12,670 bases of DNA from an uncultured Collinsella sp. Its GTDB lineage: Bacteria; Actinomycetota; Coriobacteriia; Coriobacteriales; Coriobacteriaceae. The stretch lies in contig CABSYW010000047.1 of NCBI GenBank assembly GCA_902482035.1, forward strand, positions 1 to 12,670, read 5' to 3'. Positions 6,472 through 12,670 of the stretch are shown piece by piece; the stretch's first letter is position 1; each line of letters starts with the position of its first letter. The notes below the pieces were generated by a model. The model searched no databases. It was not told the origin of the DNA and saw nothing but the letters and a program-made list of their open reading frames with translations. A program made the translations under genes and the position numbers.

Positions 6472-6534
6472 TGCCGGCACTTGTTCGGCACTTGGGGACG
6501 TTCCTTTTGTGCCGGCAGGTGGGGACACTCCTTT
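6472..6534. repeat. Inverted repeat plus tandem GGGGAC...CCTTT motif
   Basis: TGCCGGCAC (6472-6480) and GTGCCGGCA (6509-6517) form a perfect 9-bp inverted repeat around a 28-base loop. The motif TGGGGACGTTCCTTTTG (6493-6509) is echoed by TGGGGACACTCCTTTGC (6520-6536), and GGCACTT also occurs twice in the left part. The element abuts the 3' end of the leftward hydrolase gene but has no leftward T tract. It looks like a dispersed intergenic repeat rather than a terminator. Confidence 0.6.
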
Positions 6535-6535
6535 G

Positions 6536-7954
6536 CTAGAAGATCTGACGCAGGTCTCCGCGGTTGAGGGCTTCGTCGAAGAGGTGCTTGAATACCACGC
6601 TGCCGTGCAGGCCGTCGTGCTCGAACTCGTTGGTCACCCAGGCATGCGAGTTGCCCACGCGGCTGAGCGTATCGAGCTGCAGGCCCGAATCCACGTACAT
6701 GTCGTCGAAATACACCGCGGCCTGGAGCGGCACTTCGTTGCAGGCCAGGCGCTGCGGGTCGTAGATCTTGTCCCAGCTGGTGTCTTCCATCAGCAGGTCC
6801 ATGGCGGGCTTAAACGGCTTAAGCTCGGGCATCTGCTCAAACATCCACGGGAACATGGCCTCGCCGGTAAACATGAGCGGGCGCGCGAGCGTGTCGAACT
6901 CGGCACGATGGGCCTTCTCCTCTGCCGCGGCCCAGCGAATGGGCATGGTGTCGCCGTCGGCGTAGATGAACTCATGTAGCGTCCAGTACAGCGGGTTTGT
7001 ACGCGTGTTGGTGCGCTCGAAGGCGCGCATCAAAAAGTTGTCAGATACCGAGGCGTCGCAGGTCAGCGTGCCGTCGCCATCAACAAAAGCGTGATCGATA
7101 ATCCAATGCATGCGCTCAAAGCTCGGCTTCATGCCAAAGTCGCTGCCCATGAGCTGTAGGCGCTCGACCGTCATCGGCGAGCCGTCGGGCAGCACGGGCT
7201 TCTGTTCCTCGAGCGCATCGGCCAGGGCTGCCACGCGCTCGACGTCGGCGGGGTAGCGGTCATAATACTGCTGCGTCTTGGCGGCCATGCGCGGGAAGGT
7301 GTGCGCGTAGACCTCGCTTGCGCTCGCCGGCACGTGGGGAATTCCGCCGCAAGTAAAGCTTGCCGCCACGCCCTCGGGGAAGAGCGACAGATAGCTCAGC
7401 GTCAAAAAGCCGCCGTAGCTCTGGCCGAGCGTGACCCAGGGCTTGCCGCCAAAGCCCACTAGGCGCAGGTACTCAAAATCGCGCACGATGGAGCTGGCAA
7501 GATGGCGCTTGAGGAAATCCGCCTGCGAGCGTGCTGTATCGGCGCCGGCGGCCGTTGCGCGATCACCCAGTGCCTTGATCGTGCGTCCGTCCACGCAGCT
7601 ACTGCGTCCGGTGCCGCGCTGGTCGGGAAGGACCACGCGGAAGTGCTTGACGGCCTCCTCGATCCAGCCGTCGCTTGTGGGTGACAGCGGACGCGGGCTC
7701 TCGCCGCCGGGGCCGCCCTGCAAAAACAGGAGCAGTGGCAGATCGTCGTTGATGCGGTCGGGCGCGCAAACCACGCGGTAGAAGAGCTTGATGCTCTCGG
7801 GCGCGCCGGCGATGGGTGCCGGCATAGCGCCGCGGCGCATGGTGCTGCCGACGGCCAGGAGCATCGGCTCCAGGCCGCGCCAGTCAAGGGGGACGTCGAT
7901 GCTGTGGTCCTCGACGTAAAGGCCGGGGACGTGGTACGAAGTGATGAGGGCCAT
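6536..7954 (-). CDS. Alpha/beta hydrolase, prolyl aminopeptidase-like (peptidase family S33)
   Basis: The 472-residue protein resembles the larger S33 peptidases that cut N-terminal proline (or other residues) from peptides. It has the oxyanion-loop motif QGGPGG (79-84), close to the family's HGGPG, then DQRGTGRS (111-118), and the nucleophile elbow GQSYGG with Ser179. Late in the chain are an Asp region (YFDDMYVD, ~415-422) and His446 (EFEHDG), which complete a likely Ser-Asp-His triad. No signal peptide is seen, so a cytoplasmic role in peptide use is likely. ATG 7954 is chosen because GGAAG lies 6 bases upstream; an earlier in-frame start at 8035 would overlap the region before proA and adds no domain. 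It lies opposite to and between proB and proA, divergent from proA with 112 bases between starts. Prolyl specificity is inferred from family resemblance. Confidence 0.85.
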   Translation of the reverse strand: MALITSYHVPGLYVEDHSIDVPLDWRGLEPMLLAVGSTMRRGAMPAPIAGAPESIKLFYRVVCAPDRINDDLPLLLFLQGGPGGESPRPLSPTSDGWIEEAVKHFRVVLPDQRGTGRSSCVDGRTIKALGDRATAAGADTARSQADFLKRHLASSIVRDFEYLRLVGFGGKPWVTLGQSYGGFLTLSYLSLFPEGVAASFTCGGIPHVPASASEVYAHTFPRMAAKTQQYYDRYPADVERVAALADALEEQKPVLPDGSPMTVERLQLMGSDFGMKPSFERMHWIIDHAFVDGDGTLTCDASVSDNFLMRAFERTNTRTNPLYWTLHEFIYADGDTMPIRWAAAEEKAHRAEFDTLARPLMFTGEAMFPWMFEQMPELKPFKPAMDLLMEDTSWDKIYDPQRLACNEVPLQAAVYFDDMYVDSGLQLDTLSRVGNSHAWVTNEFEHDGLHGSVVFKHLFDEALNRGDLRQIF

Positions 7955-7992
7955 GTGAGTCTTCCGTTCGTTGCGGTGTTTCGGGTTGACCA

Positions 7993-8023
7993 ATTCTACC
8001 GCCGCGGGCGAGGCCATGCGCAA
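7993..8023 (-). promoter_or_regulatory. Weak candidate promoter of the hydrolase gene
   Basis: Read leftward, TAGAAT (7998-7993) is a good -10 box. The best -35 is TTGCGC (8023-8018) at a long 19-base spacing. The implied leader is about 35 bases. It sits in the 112-base gap shared with proA, for which no clear promoter pair is seen. Confidence 0.3.
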
Positions 8024-8066
8024 ATCGGCTACCATGGTTGCAAACTTCTAGGAGAAAGGGCCGCCC

Positions 8067-9353
8067 ATGTCGGTCGATATAGCCACGTATGTCCACGATC
8101 TTGCCGTTGCCGCCAAGGCAGCGTCGGCCTCGCTTGCCACGGCGAGCGATGAGCAGCGTCAGGAGGCCGTGCGCGCCATGGCCGCAGCACTGCGCAACGG
8201 TGTCGACTCCATCGTTGCCGCCAACGAGCTCGATATGTCCGCCGCGCGCGATGCGGGTACTTCGGCCGGACTGCTCGATCGCCTGCTGCTGACGCCCGAG
8301 CGTGTCGAGGGCATGGCCGCCGGCCTGGAAAAGCTCGCCGAGCTGCCCGATCCCGTGGGCCGCGTGCTCGACCACCGCGTGCTTGCAAGCGGCGTGGACC
8401 TGACCCGTGTGAGTGTGCCGCTGGGCCTGGTCGCTATGGTCTACGAGGCGCGCCCCAACGTGACGGCCGACGCCGCAGGCATCTGCATCCGTACCGGCAA
8501 CGCCTGTATTCTGCGCGGCGGCTCGCTGGCCTATCACTCGTGTGCCATGATCGCCGAGCTGCTGGCCGATGCGCTCGAGGCCAAGGGCTTCCCGCGCGAG
8601 GCCGTGTCGATGATCGAGTCCACCGACCGCGAGGCCACTGGCGAGCTCATGAAGCTCCGCGGCATTGTCGACGTACTCATTCCGCGCGGCGGTGCAGGCC
8701 TGATCCAGCGCTGCGTGCGCGAGTCGCTTGTGCCGGTGATTGAGACGGGCACGGGCAACTGCCACATCTACGTGCATGAATCCGCCGACTTTGATAAGGC
8801 GCTCAACATTATCGTTAATGCCAAGACCCAGCGCGTAGGCGTGTGCAATGCCGCCGAGTCGCTGCTGGTCGACCATGCTGTGGCCGATGCGTTTTTGCCT
8901 GCGGTCGTTGCCGTGCTGCACGATCACGGCGTGCTCATTCACGGCGACGAGGCCACGTGCGCCGCGTGCGCCGACGCCGGCTTTGTGGAGGGCGATGACT
9001 ACGTCGCCGCGACTGAGGAGGACTGGGGTCGCGAGTACCTGGCGCTCGAGATGAGCGTGAAGGTCGTGGCAAACGAGGACCAGGCCATCGCACACATCAA
9101 TCGCTACGGCACGATGCACTCCGAGGCCATCGTTGCCGAGGACACGGACGCTTGCGAGCGCTTCCTGGATGCGGTCGATGCCTCGGCCGTGTACGCCAAC
9201 GCCAGCACGCGCTTCACTGACGGCGGCGAGTTTGGCCTGGGCGCCGAGATCGGCATCTCGACCCAAAAGCTCCACGCCCGCGGCCCCTTCGCCGCCGAGG
9301 CCCTCACCACCTACAAATACAAGCTCCGCGGCACCGGCCAGGTCCGCCCCTAA
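8067..9353 (+). CDS. proA: Gamma-glutamyl phosphate reductase
   Basis: ProA reduces gamma-glutamyl phosphate with NADPH to glutamate-5-semialdehyde, the second step of proline synthesis, working directly on the ProB product. The 428-residue protein belongs to the aldehyde-dehydrogenase fold. It shows PLGLVAMVYEARPNVTADAAG in the N-terminal half, ILRGGS, the IPRGGAGLI segment, and the catalytic Cys260 in QRVGVCNAAES. Near the C-terminus are NASTRFTDGGEFGLGAEIGIST and the KLHARGP motif. Length is normal for the family. The start ATG 8067 is preceded by AGGAGAAAGGG. It is separated from proB by the opposite-strand hydrolase, so proB and proA cannot share a simple operon here. A bidirectional terminator starts 14 bases after its stop. 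Confidence 0.97.
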   Translation: MSVDIATYVHDLAVAAKAASASLATASDEQRQEAVRAMAAALRNGVDSIVAANELDMSAARDAGTSAGLLDRLLLTPERVEGMAAGLEKLAELPDPVGRVLDHRVLASGVDLTRVSVPLGLVAMVYEARPNVTADAAGICIRTGNACILRGGSLAYHSCAMIAELLADALEAKGFPREAVSMIESTDREATGELMKLRGIVDVLIPRGGAGLIQRCVRESLVPVIETGTGNCHIYVHESADFDKALNIIVNAKTQRVGVCNAAESLLVDHAVADAFLPAVVAVLHDHGVLIHGDEATCAACADAGFVEGDDYVAATEEDWGREYLALEMSVKVVANEDQAIAHINRYGTMHSEAIVAEDTDACERFLDAVDASAVYANASTRFTDGGEFGLGAEIGISTQKLHARGPFAAEALTTYKYKLRGTGQVRP

Positions 9354-9366
9354 CGCCCGTGCAAGA

Positions 9367-9407
9367 AAAACCACCACAAAGGTGCCTTTCCCCTTTGTGG
9401 TGGTTTT
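9367..9407. terminator. Bidirectional terminator between proA and the HD-domain gene (41-nt repeat, copy 1)
   Basis: A perfect 16-bp stem, AAAACCACCACAAAGG (9367-9382) / CCTTTGTGGTGGTTTT (9392-9407), has the loop tgcctttcc. T residues end the stem on either strand and A residues begin it, so it can stop both proA (rightward) and the HD gene (leftward). It is the same as 10077-10117 except for one loop base. Confidence 0.9.
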
Positions 9408-9422
9408 AGGTGGCGTGGGCGG

Positions 9423-10022
9423 TTAGGCCTGGAAGGTATCGCGGTCGGGGGCGAAGGACTGCATGGCCGCGATGGTGCGGTCAAAGAGCTCGGGGAGCTC
9501 CCAGCCCAACATCTCGGCGCCCTGCGAAATCACGTCGCGCGAGCAGCCGGCGGCAAAGCGCTTGTCCTTGAACTTCTTCTTGAGCGACTTGGTCGTAAAG
9601 TCCATAACGCTCTTGCTCGGGCGCATGATGACTGCAGCGCCGATCAGGCCGGTGAGCTCATCGCAGGCAAACAGGATCTTTTCCATCTGCAGCTCGGGCT
9701 TGGGCAGCGAGGTGTTGAAGTCGGACGTGTGCGTCTGGATGGCGCGAATGAGCTCTGGAGACGCACCTTCGCCCTTAAGAATCTCGGCAGCATAGATGGT
9801 GTGGTTCATGGGGTCGTCCTCATGCTCCTCCCAATCCAGGTCGTGCAGCAGACCGACGATGCCCCAAAACTCCTCGTTCTCGGGGTCGAACTCGCGCGCA
9901 AAGTAGCGCATAGTGCCCTCGACCGTCTCGCCATGGGTGATATGGAACGGGTCCTTGTTGTGCTCGTTGAGCAGTTCGAACGCGCGGTCGCGGGTGATTC
10001 CGGCGGTAAGCGGCTCTGCCAT
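9423..10022 (-). CDS. HD-superfamily hydrolase (COG2316 type)
   Basis: This 199-residue protein has the metal-binding HD signature His60-Asp61 in GLLHDLDWE, with further likely ligands upstream (His27 or His30 in FHITHG) and downstream (His98 in QTHTSDF, Asp121 in ACDELTG). HD proteins are usually phosphohydrolases acting on nucleotides or similar phosphorylated compounds; the substrate here is unknown. The C-terminal half (GAAVIMRPSKSVMDFTTKSLKKKFKDKRFAAG) is a hallmark of a conserved but uncharacterised group. ATG 10022 follows an excellent AAGGAG at 6 bases. The gene has its own terminator on each side: one after it, shared with proA, and another before it that ends carD. It therefore looks like a single-gene unit with its own promoter in the 54 bases upstream. 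Confidence 0.88.
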   Translation of the reverse strand: MAEPLTAGITRDRAFELLNEHNKDPFHITHGETVEGTMRYFAREFDPENEEFWGIVGLLHDLDWEEHEDDPMNHTIYAAEILKGEGASPELIRAIQTHTSDFNTSLPKPELQMEKILFACDELTGLIGAAVIMRPSKSVMDFTTKSLKKKFKDKRFAAGCSRDVISQGAEMLGWELPELFDRTIAAMQSFAPDRDTFQA

Positions 10023-10047
10023 AGGAGACTCCTTGTGCTCGTGGGTA

Positions 10048-10075
10048 TCGATAAGAATGAATACTACTAGAACAA
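10048..10075 (-). promoter_or_regulatory. Candidate promoter of the HD-domain gene
   Basis: Read leftward, TTGTTC (10075-10070) and TATCGA (10053-10048) are 16 bases apart, 25 bases before the start codon. The -35 begins immediately after the terminator of the upstream CarD-like gene, which leaves little other room for a promoter. Confidence 0.35.
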
Positions 10076-10076
10076 G

Positions 10077-10117
10077 AAAACCACCACAAAGGTGCCTGTC
10101 CCCTTTGTGGTGGTTTT
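10077..10117 (-). terminator. Terminator of the CarD-like gene (41-nt repeat, copy 2)
   Basis: The stem AAAACCACCACAAAGG (10077-10092) / CCTTTGTGGTGGTTTT (10102-10117) is identical to copy 1 at 9367-9407; only the loop differs by one base (tgcctgtcc). Read leftward it lies 12 bases after the CarD-like stop and ends in TTTTCTTG, a fair T tract. The copies are 710 bases apart and in the same orientation. Confidence 0.88.
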
Positions 10118-10129
10118 GGCGCGGTTGGG

Positions 10130-10615
10130 TTAGTTGAGGGCGGCTTGGGCTAGGCGGGCTTCGGCGGCCTCCTCGGTGACGCCCAAGGCCACAGCGAACT
10201 CCTCGATGGAGCGGCGCTTGGCTTCCTTGAGTACGCGCATGTAGTAGGAGCTGGGCTTTTTATCAGCTTCCTCGGCCTGGCGAATGCGGTACATCATGGT
10301 CTTTGCCACGCGGACCGTCTCGGGCGCGCCCAGCTTGAGCTGCTGCTTAAAGTGCGTCTCCTCAAGCGAGCTGTTGCGCTCGGTAAAGGTGTCGCACTCC
10401 AGCTCGTCATAGTGGCTCAGCAGGTGCTCGGCATCTTGCTGCGAGATGGCGGCGTGCAAACGGTCGGCCTGCGCCACGGGGTACATGAGGATCGTCTGCG
10501 CATGTCCCTGCTTGGTCTCGAGCAGCAGCATGGGCTGCGGCGTATCGTCCCTAAAACCGACGACGGTGCAGACTCCCTGGCCCGGATGAATGACGTGTTG
10601 ACCGATTGAGAACAT
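10130..10615 (-). CDS. CarD-family RNA-polymerase-binding transcription regulator
   Basis: The 161-residue protein begins with FSIGQHVIHPGQGVCTVVGF, the start of the CarD/CdnL/TRCF RNA-polymerase-interaction domain (about residues 1-60), which binds the beta subunit. Residues ~61-161 are mostly charged and helical, matching the C-terminal DNA-contacting helical domain of CarD. Members stabilise open promoter complexes, often at rRNA or housekeeping promoters, and act widely rather than at one site. Length is typical of the family. ATG 10615 is preceded by TTGGAGG at 4 bases, and an extended -10 box lies about 35 bases before the start. It is divergent from argS across a 342-base AT-rich gap. 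Which promoters it serves cannot be told from the window. Confidence 0.9.
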   Translation of the reverse strand: MFSIGQHVIHPGQGVCTVVGFRDDTPQPMLLLETKQGHAQTILMYPVAQADRLHAAISQQDAEHLLSHYDELECDTFTERNSSLEETHFKQQLKLGAPETVRVAKTMMYRIRQAEEADKKPSSYYMRVLKEAKRRSIEEFAVALGVTEEAAEARLAQAALN

Positions 10616-10649
10616 GCTACCTCCAACTTATACGAATTTACGTATGTCT

Positions 10650-10658
10650 AGAATACCA
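10650..10658 (-). promoter_or_regulatory. Extended -10 promoter of the CarD-like gene
   Basis: Read leftward, TGGTATTCT (10658-10650) is an extended -10 element (TGn plus TATTCT); no good -35 is 17 bases upstream. Between it and the start codon lies the inverted repeat ATACG/CGTAT (10630-10634, 10641-10645), which could be a small operator. Confidence 0.4.
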
Positions 10659-10681
10659 CGCTGACGTGCGCAAACCATCAC

Positions 10682-10841
10682 TTTATGCAGGAAAAGCACA
10701 CAACTCCGATAGGTAAGAGTATTCGATAAAAGACGCAGCTCATTCACACCTTTATGCATTTTCAACGCGTGCATAATTTGCAGGCAGACTGGCATCTTTG
10801 AGTGACTCCATACAAGCTGTAGTCAATTTTGTGCATATGCA
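10682..10841. promoter_or_regulatory. Cluster of TGCATA-type sites in the carD-argS gap
   Basis: The gap 10616-10957 is clearly AT-richer than its neighbours and holds no gene. TTTATGCA occurs at 10682-10689 and 10751-10758. TGCATAA at 10770-10776 forms a 7-bp inverted repeat with the second copy. The palindrome TGCATATGCA is at 10832-10841. These may be binding sites for a regulator of either gene, or chance in AT-rich DNA. No T-box leader is visible before argS. Confidence 0.35.
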
Positions 10842-10909
10842 ATATCTATTAGCTTTACCCTGCGACAGTAGCTACCGCTTGTGATAGAGTGCTACAAACT
10901 CTGGCTTTT

Positions 10910-10938
10910 GCCCTACGAGTGACCAAGAGCTCGGGGGC
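10910..10938 (+). promoter_or_regulatory. Stem-loop in the argS leader
   Basis: GCCC (10910-10913) pairs with GGGC (10935-10938) and CGAG (10916-10919) with CTCG (10930-10933), around a 10-base loop. It sits 9 bases before the AAGGAGG ribosome site (10947-10953). With only three T residues after it, it is a weak attenuator candidate at best. Confidence 0.35.
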
Positions 10939-10957
10939 TTTAACACAAGGAGGACCT

Positions 10958-12670
10958 ATGCCCGAGAAGATTGAAGAGCTGGTACGCGCTGCGCTTGCTG
11001 CGGCCCAGGAGGCCGGCGACCTTTCCGCATTTGAACTTGACGATTGCGCCATCGAGCGACCGGCTGACACTTCTCATGGCGAGTGGACCTCCACCATGGC
11101 CCTGAAGTCCGCCAAGCTGGCTCACTGTGCCCCGCGCAAGATCGCCGAGGCCGTCGTTGCCCATATGCCCGAGGACCCCGCGATCGAGAAGGTCGAGATC
11201 GCCGGCCCTGGCTTCATAAACTTCTACCTTTCCGTCGCTGTCAAGAATGCCATCTTTGGCGAGGCCCGCGAGAAGGGCATGGACTTCGCTAAGTCCAACG
11301 TCGGTGGCGGCTTGAAGACCCAGGTCGAGTTCGTCTCCGCCAACCCCGTCGGCCCCATGCACATCGGCCATGGCCGCTGGGCCGCTCTGGGTGACTCCCT
11401 CTGCCGCGTTATGGATCACGCCGGTTACGACATCCAGCGTGAGTTCTACATCAATGACCACGGCTCTCAGATGAACACCTTCGGCAACTCCATCAGCACG
11501 CGCTATATGCAGCTTGCCGACATCATCGCCAAGCAGGGCGTGGATATCGACGAGGCTCACAAGCTGCTGATCGCTGACCGCGACGCCTTCGTTGCCGATG
11601 AGAACGATGAGCATCCCGAGACCCATCCGTACCAGGACAACTTTGCTGAGACCCTGGGCAAGGACTCCTACGGCGGCGACTACATCATCGATGAGGCCGC
11701 CGAGTTCTGGCGCACCGACGGCGACAAGTGGGTCGAGGCCGATCCGCAGGAGCGCATGGAGAGCTTCCGTGAGCGCGGCTACGTGAAGATGGTCGACAAC
11801 ATGCGCGACCTCTGCCATGCCGTCAACTGCGACTTCGATCGTTGGTACTCCGAGCGTTCGCTGTACGTGAAGGACACCGAGGGCGAGACCGCCGGCACCT
11901 CTGCCGTCGACCGCGCTTTTGAGAAGCTCGACAAGATGGGCTACCTCTATACCAAGGACGGCGCCCTGTGGTTCCGCTCCACCGACCTGGGCGATGACAA
12001 GGACCGCGTCCTGATCAAGTCCGACGGCGAGTACACCTACTTCGCCTCCGACGTTGCCTATCACTGGGATAAGTTCCAGCGCGTCGACCACGTCATCGAC
12101 ATCTGGGGCGCCGACCACCACGGCTACATCGAGCGCGTCCGCTGCGTCTGCGACGCTCTGGGTTACCCCGGCAAGTTTGAGGTTCTGCTGGGCCAGCTCG
12201 TCAACCTGCTGCGCAACGGCAAGCCCGTCCGTATGTCCAAGCGTAAGGGCACCATGGTGACCCTTCAGGAGCTCGTCGACGAGGTCGGCTCCGATGCCGC
12301 TCGCTACACGCTCATCTCCAAGAGCTCCAACCAGATGGTCGACTTCGATATTGAGGCCGTCAAGAAGCGCGACAACTCCAACCCGGTGTACTACGTGCAG
12401 TACGCTCACGCCCGCGTGTGCTCCATCCTGCGCCGTGCCGCTGACGTTACGCCCGAGCAGGCTGACGAGATGGGCATGAAGGCCATCGCCGCCAAGGCCA
12501 TCGGTGAGAACGTCGATTACTCGCTGCTGACCGACCCGACCGAGCTCGCCCTTTCGCGTAAGCTCTACGAGCTCACCGACCTCATCGCCAGCTGCGCTCG
12601 TGACCGCGCCCCGTTCCGTCTGACGCACTTTGCCGAGGAACTCGCCGGCGACTTCCACAGCTTCTACGCT
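10958..12670 (+). CDS. argS: Arginyl-tRNA synthetase (3' end cut by window edge)
   Basis: ArgRS is a class I synthetase that charges tRNA-Arg with arginine in the cytoplasm, and it needs the tRNA present for amino-acid activation. The frame is open from ATG 10958 to the last base, giving 571 residues. The first ~110 residues form the N-terminal tRNA-binding domain. HIGH is perfect at 135-138 (SANPVGPMHIGHG), and the KMSKS loop is RMSKRKG at ~425-431. The C-terminal DALR anticodon-binding region begins around PVYYVQYAHAR and reaches HSFYA at the edge. About 30-40 residues are likely missing compared with the family's usual length. AAGGAGG lies 4 bases before the start. Codon use is more biased (GCC, CTC, TCC, AAG) than in neighbouring genes, as expected for a highly expressed gene. 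A long opposite-strand frame here is only a shadow. Confidence 0.96.
   Translation, partial: MPEKIEELVRAALAAAQEAGDLSAFELDDCAIERPADTSHGEWTSTMALKSAKLAHCAPRKIAEAVVAHMPEDPAIEKVEIAGPGFINFYLSVAVKNAIFGEAREKGMDFAKSNVGGGLKTQVEFVSANPVGPMHIGHGRWAALGDSLCRVMDHAGYDIQREFYINDHGSQMNTFGNSISTRYMQLADIIAKQGVDIDEAHKLLIADRDAFVADENDEHPETHPYQDNFAETLGKDSYGGDYIIDEAAEFWRTDGDKWVEADPQERMESFRERGYVKMVDNMRDLCHAVNCDFDRWYSERSLYVKDTEGETAGTSAVDRAFEKLDKMGYLYTKDGALWFRSTDLGDDKDRVLIKSDGEYTYFASDVAYHWDKFQRVDHVIDIWGADHHGYIERVRCVCDALGYPGKFEVLLGQLVNLLRNGKPVRMSKRKGTMVTLQELVDEVGSDAARYTLISKSSNQMVDFDIEAVKKRDNSNPVYYVQYAHARVCSILRRAADVTPEQADEMGMKAIAAKAIGENVDYSLLTDPTELALSRKLYELTDLIASCARDRAPFRLTHFAEELAGDFHSFYA

Noticed and set aside
7884..9377. 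Long leftward frame opposite proA
   Set aside because: proA on the plus strand has full-length family motifs and a ribosome site; the opposite frame would also overlap the hydrolase start.
9367..10117. CRISPR-like array from the repeated 41-nt hairpins
   Set aside because: There are only two copies, 710 bases apart with a whole gene between them, and no cas genes.
10616..10957. T-box riboswitch in front of argS
   Set aside because: No T-box bulge sequence (GGTGG type) or specifier/antiterminator pair is visible in the leader.
10940..12658. Long leftward open frame opposite argS (about 570 codons)
   Set aside because: Its protein has no recognisable domain, and argS on the other strand has perfect HIGH and RMSK motifs. 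GC-rich codon bias keeps the opposite strand free of stops.

Overview
The window is GC-rich chromosomal DNA with strong G/C third-position bias. The gene set (CarD-family regulator, split proB/proA, nicotinate salvage, a stand-alone PflX-type radical-SAM protein, a lipid-linked sugar transferase) fits a gut actinobacterium of class Coriobacteriia, most likely Collinsella or a close relative. That placement is inferred from gene content and protein style; no marker gene or database search was available. The first 30 bases are not genomic: they are an untrimmed Nextera sequencing adapter, so the window starts at the raw edge of an assembled contig.

Layout. Bases 31-131 hold nothing clear. A WecA/TagO-type GlcNAc-1-phosphate transferase runs leftward (132-1331). 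A 528-bp divergent region (1332-1859) follows; it has a candidate promoter for that gene and, further right, a leftward promoter, structured segment and terminator-like hairpin that may be a small RNA gene. Rightward genes come next: a PflX-like radical-SAM protein (1860-2798), tRNA-Ala(CGC) with promoter and terminator (2909-3068), a small coiled-coil, tail-anchored membrane protein (3087-3533), pncB (3617-5122) and proB (5199-6326). A 98-nt nested hairpin ends proB. A leftward alpha/beta hydrolase resembling prolyl aminopeptidase (6536-7954) lies between proB and proA (8067-9353, rightward). Two leftward genes follow, an HD-domain hydrolase (9423-10022) and a CarD-family regulator (10130-10615), each with a nearly identical 41-nt terminator hairpin at its 3' side. 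An AT-rich divergent region (10616-10957) leads to argS, which is cut by the right edge.

How the genes relate. ProB and ProA catalyse the first two steps of proline synthesis from glutamate, and the hydrolase between them probably frees N-terminal proline from peptides, so this part has a proline theme although the three genes are not one operon. pncB feeds NAD salvage. argS and tRNA-Ala serve translation. The CarD-like protein probably acts on RNA polymerase.

No defence system, CRISPR array, prophage or insertion sequence is visible. The most interesting material is between the genes: a recurring set of hairpins with GGGGAC / CCTTT-type loops at several gene ends, the duplicated 41-nt terminator, the three-tier hairpin after proB, and the candidate small RNA at about 1566-1710.
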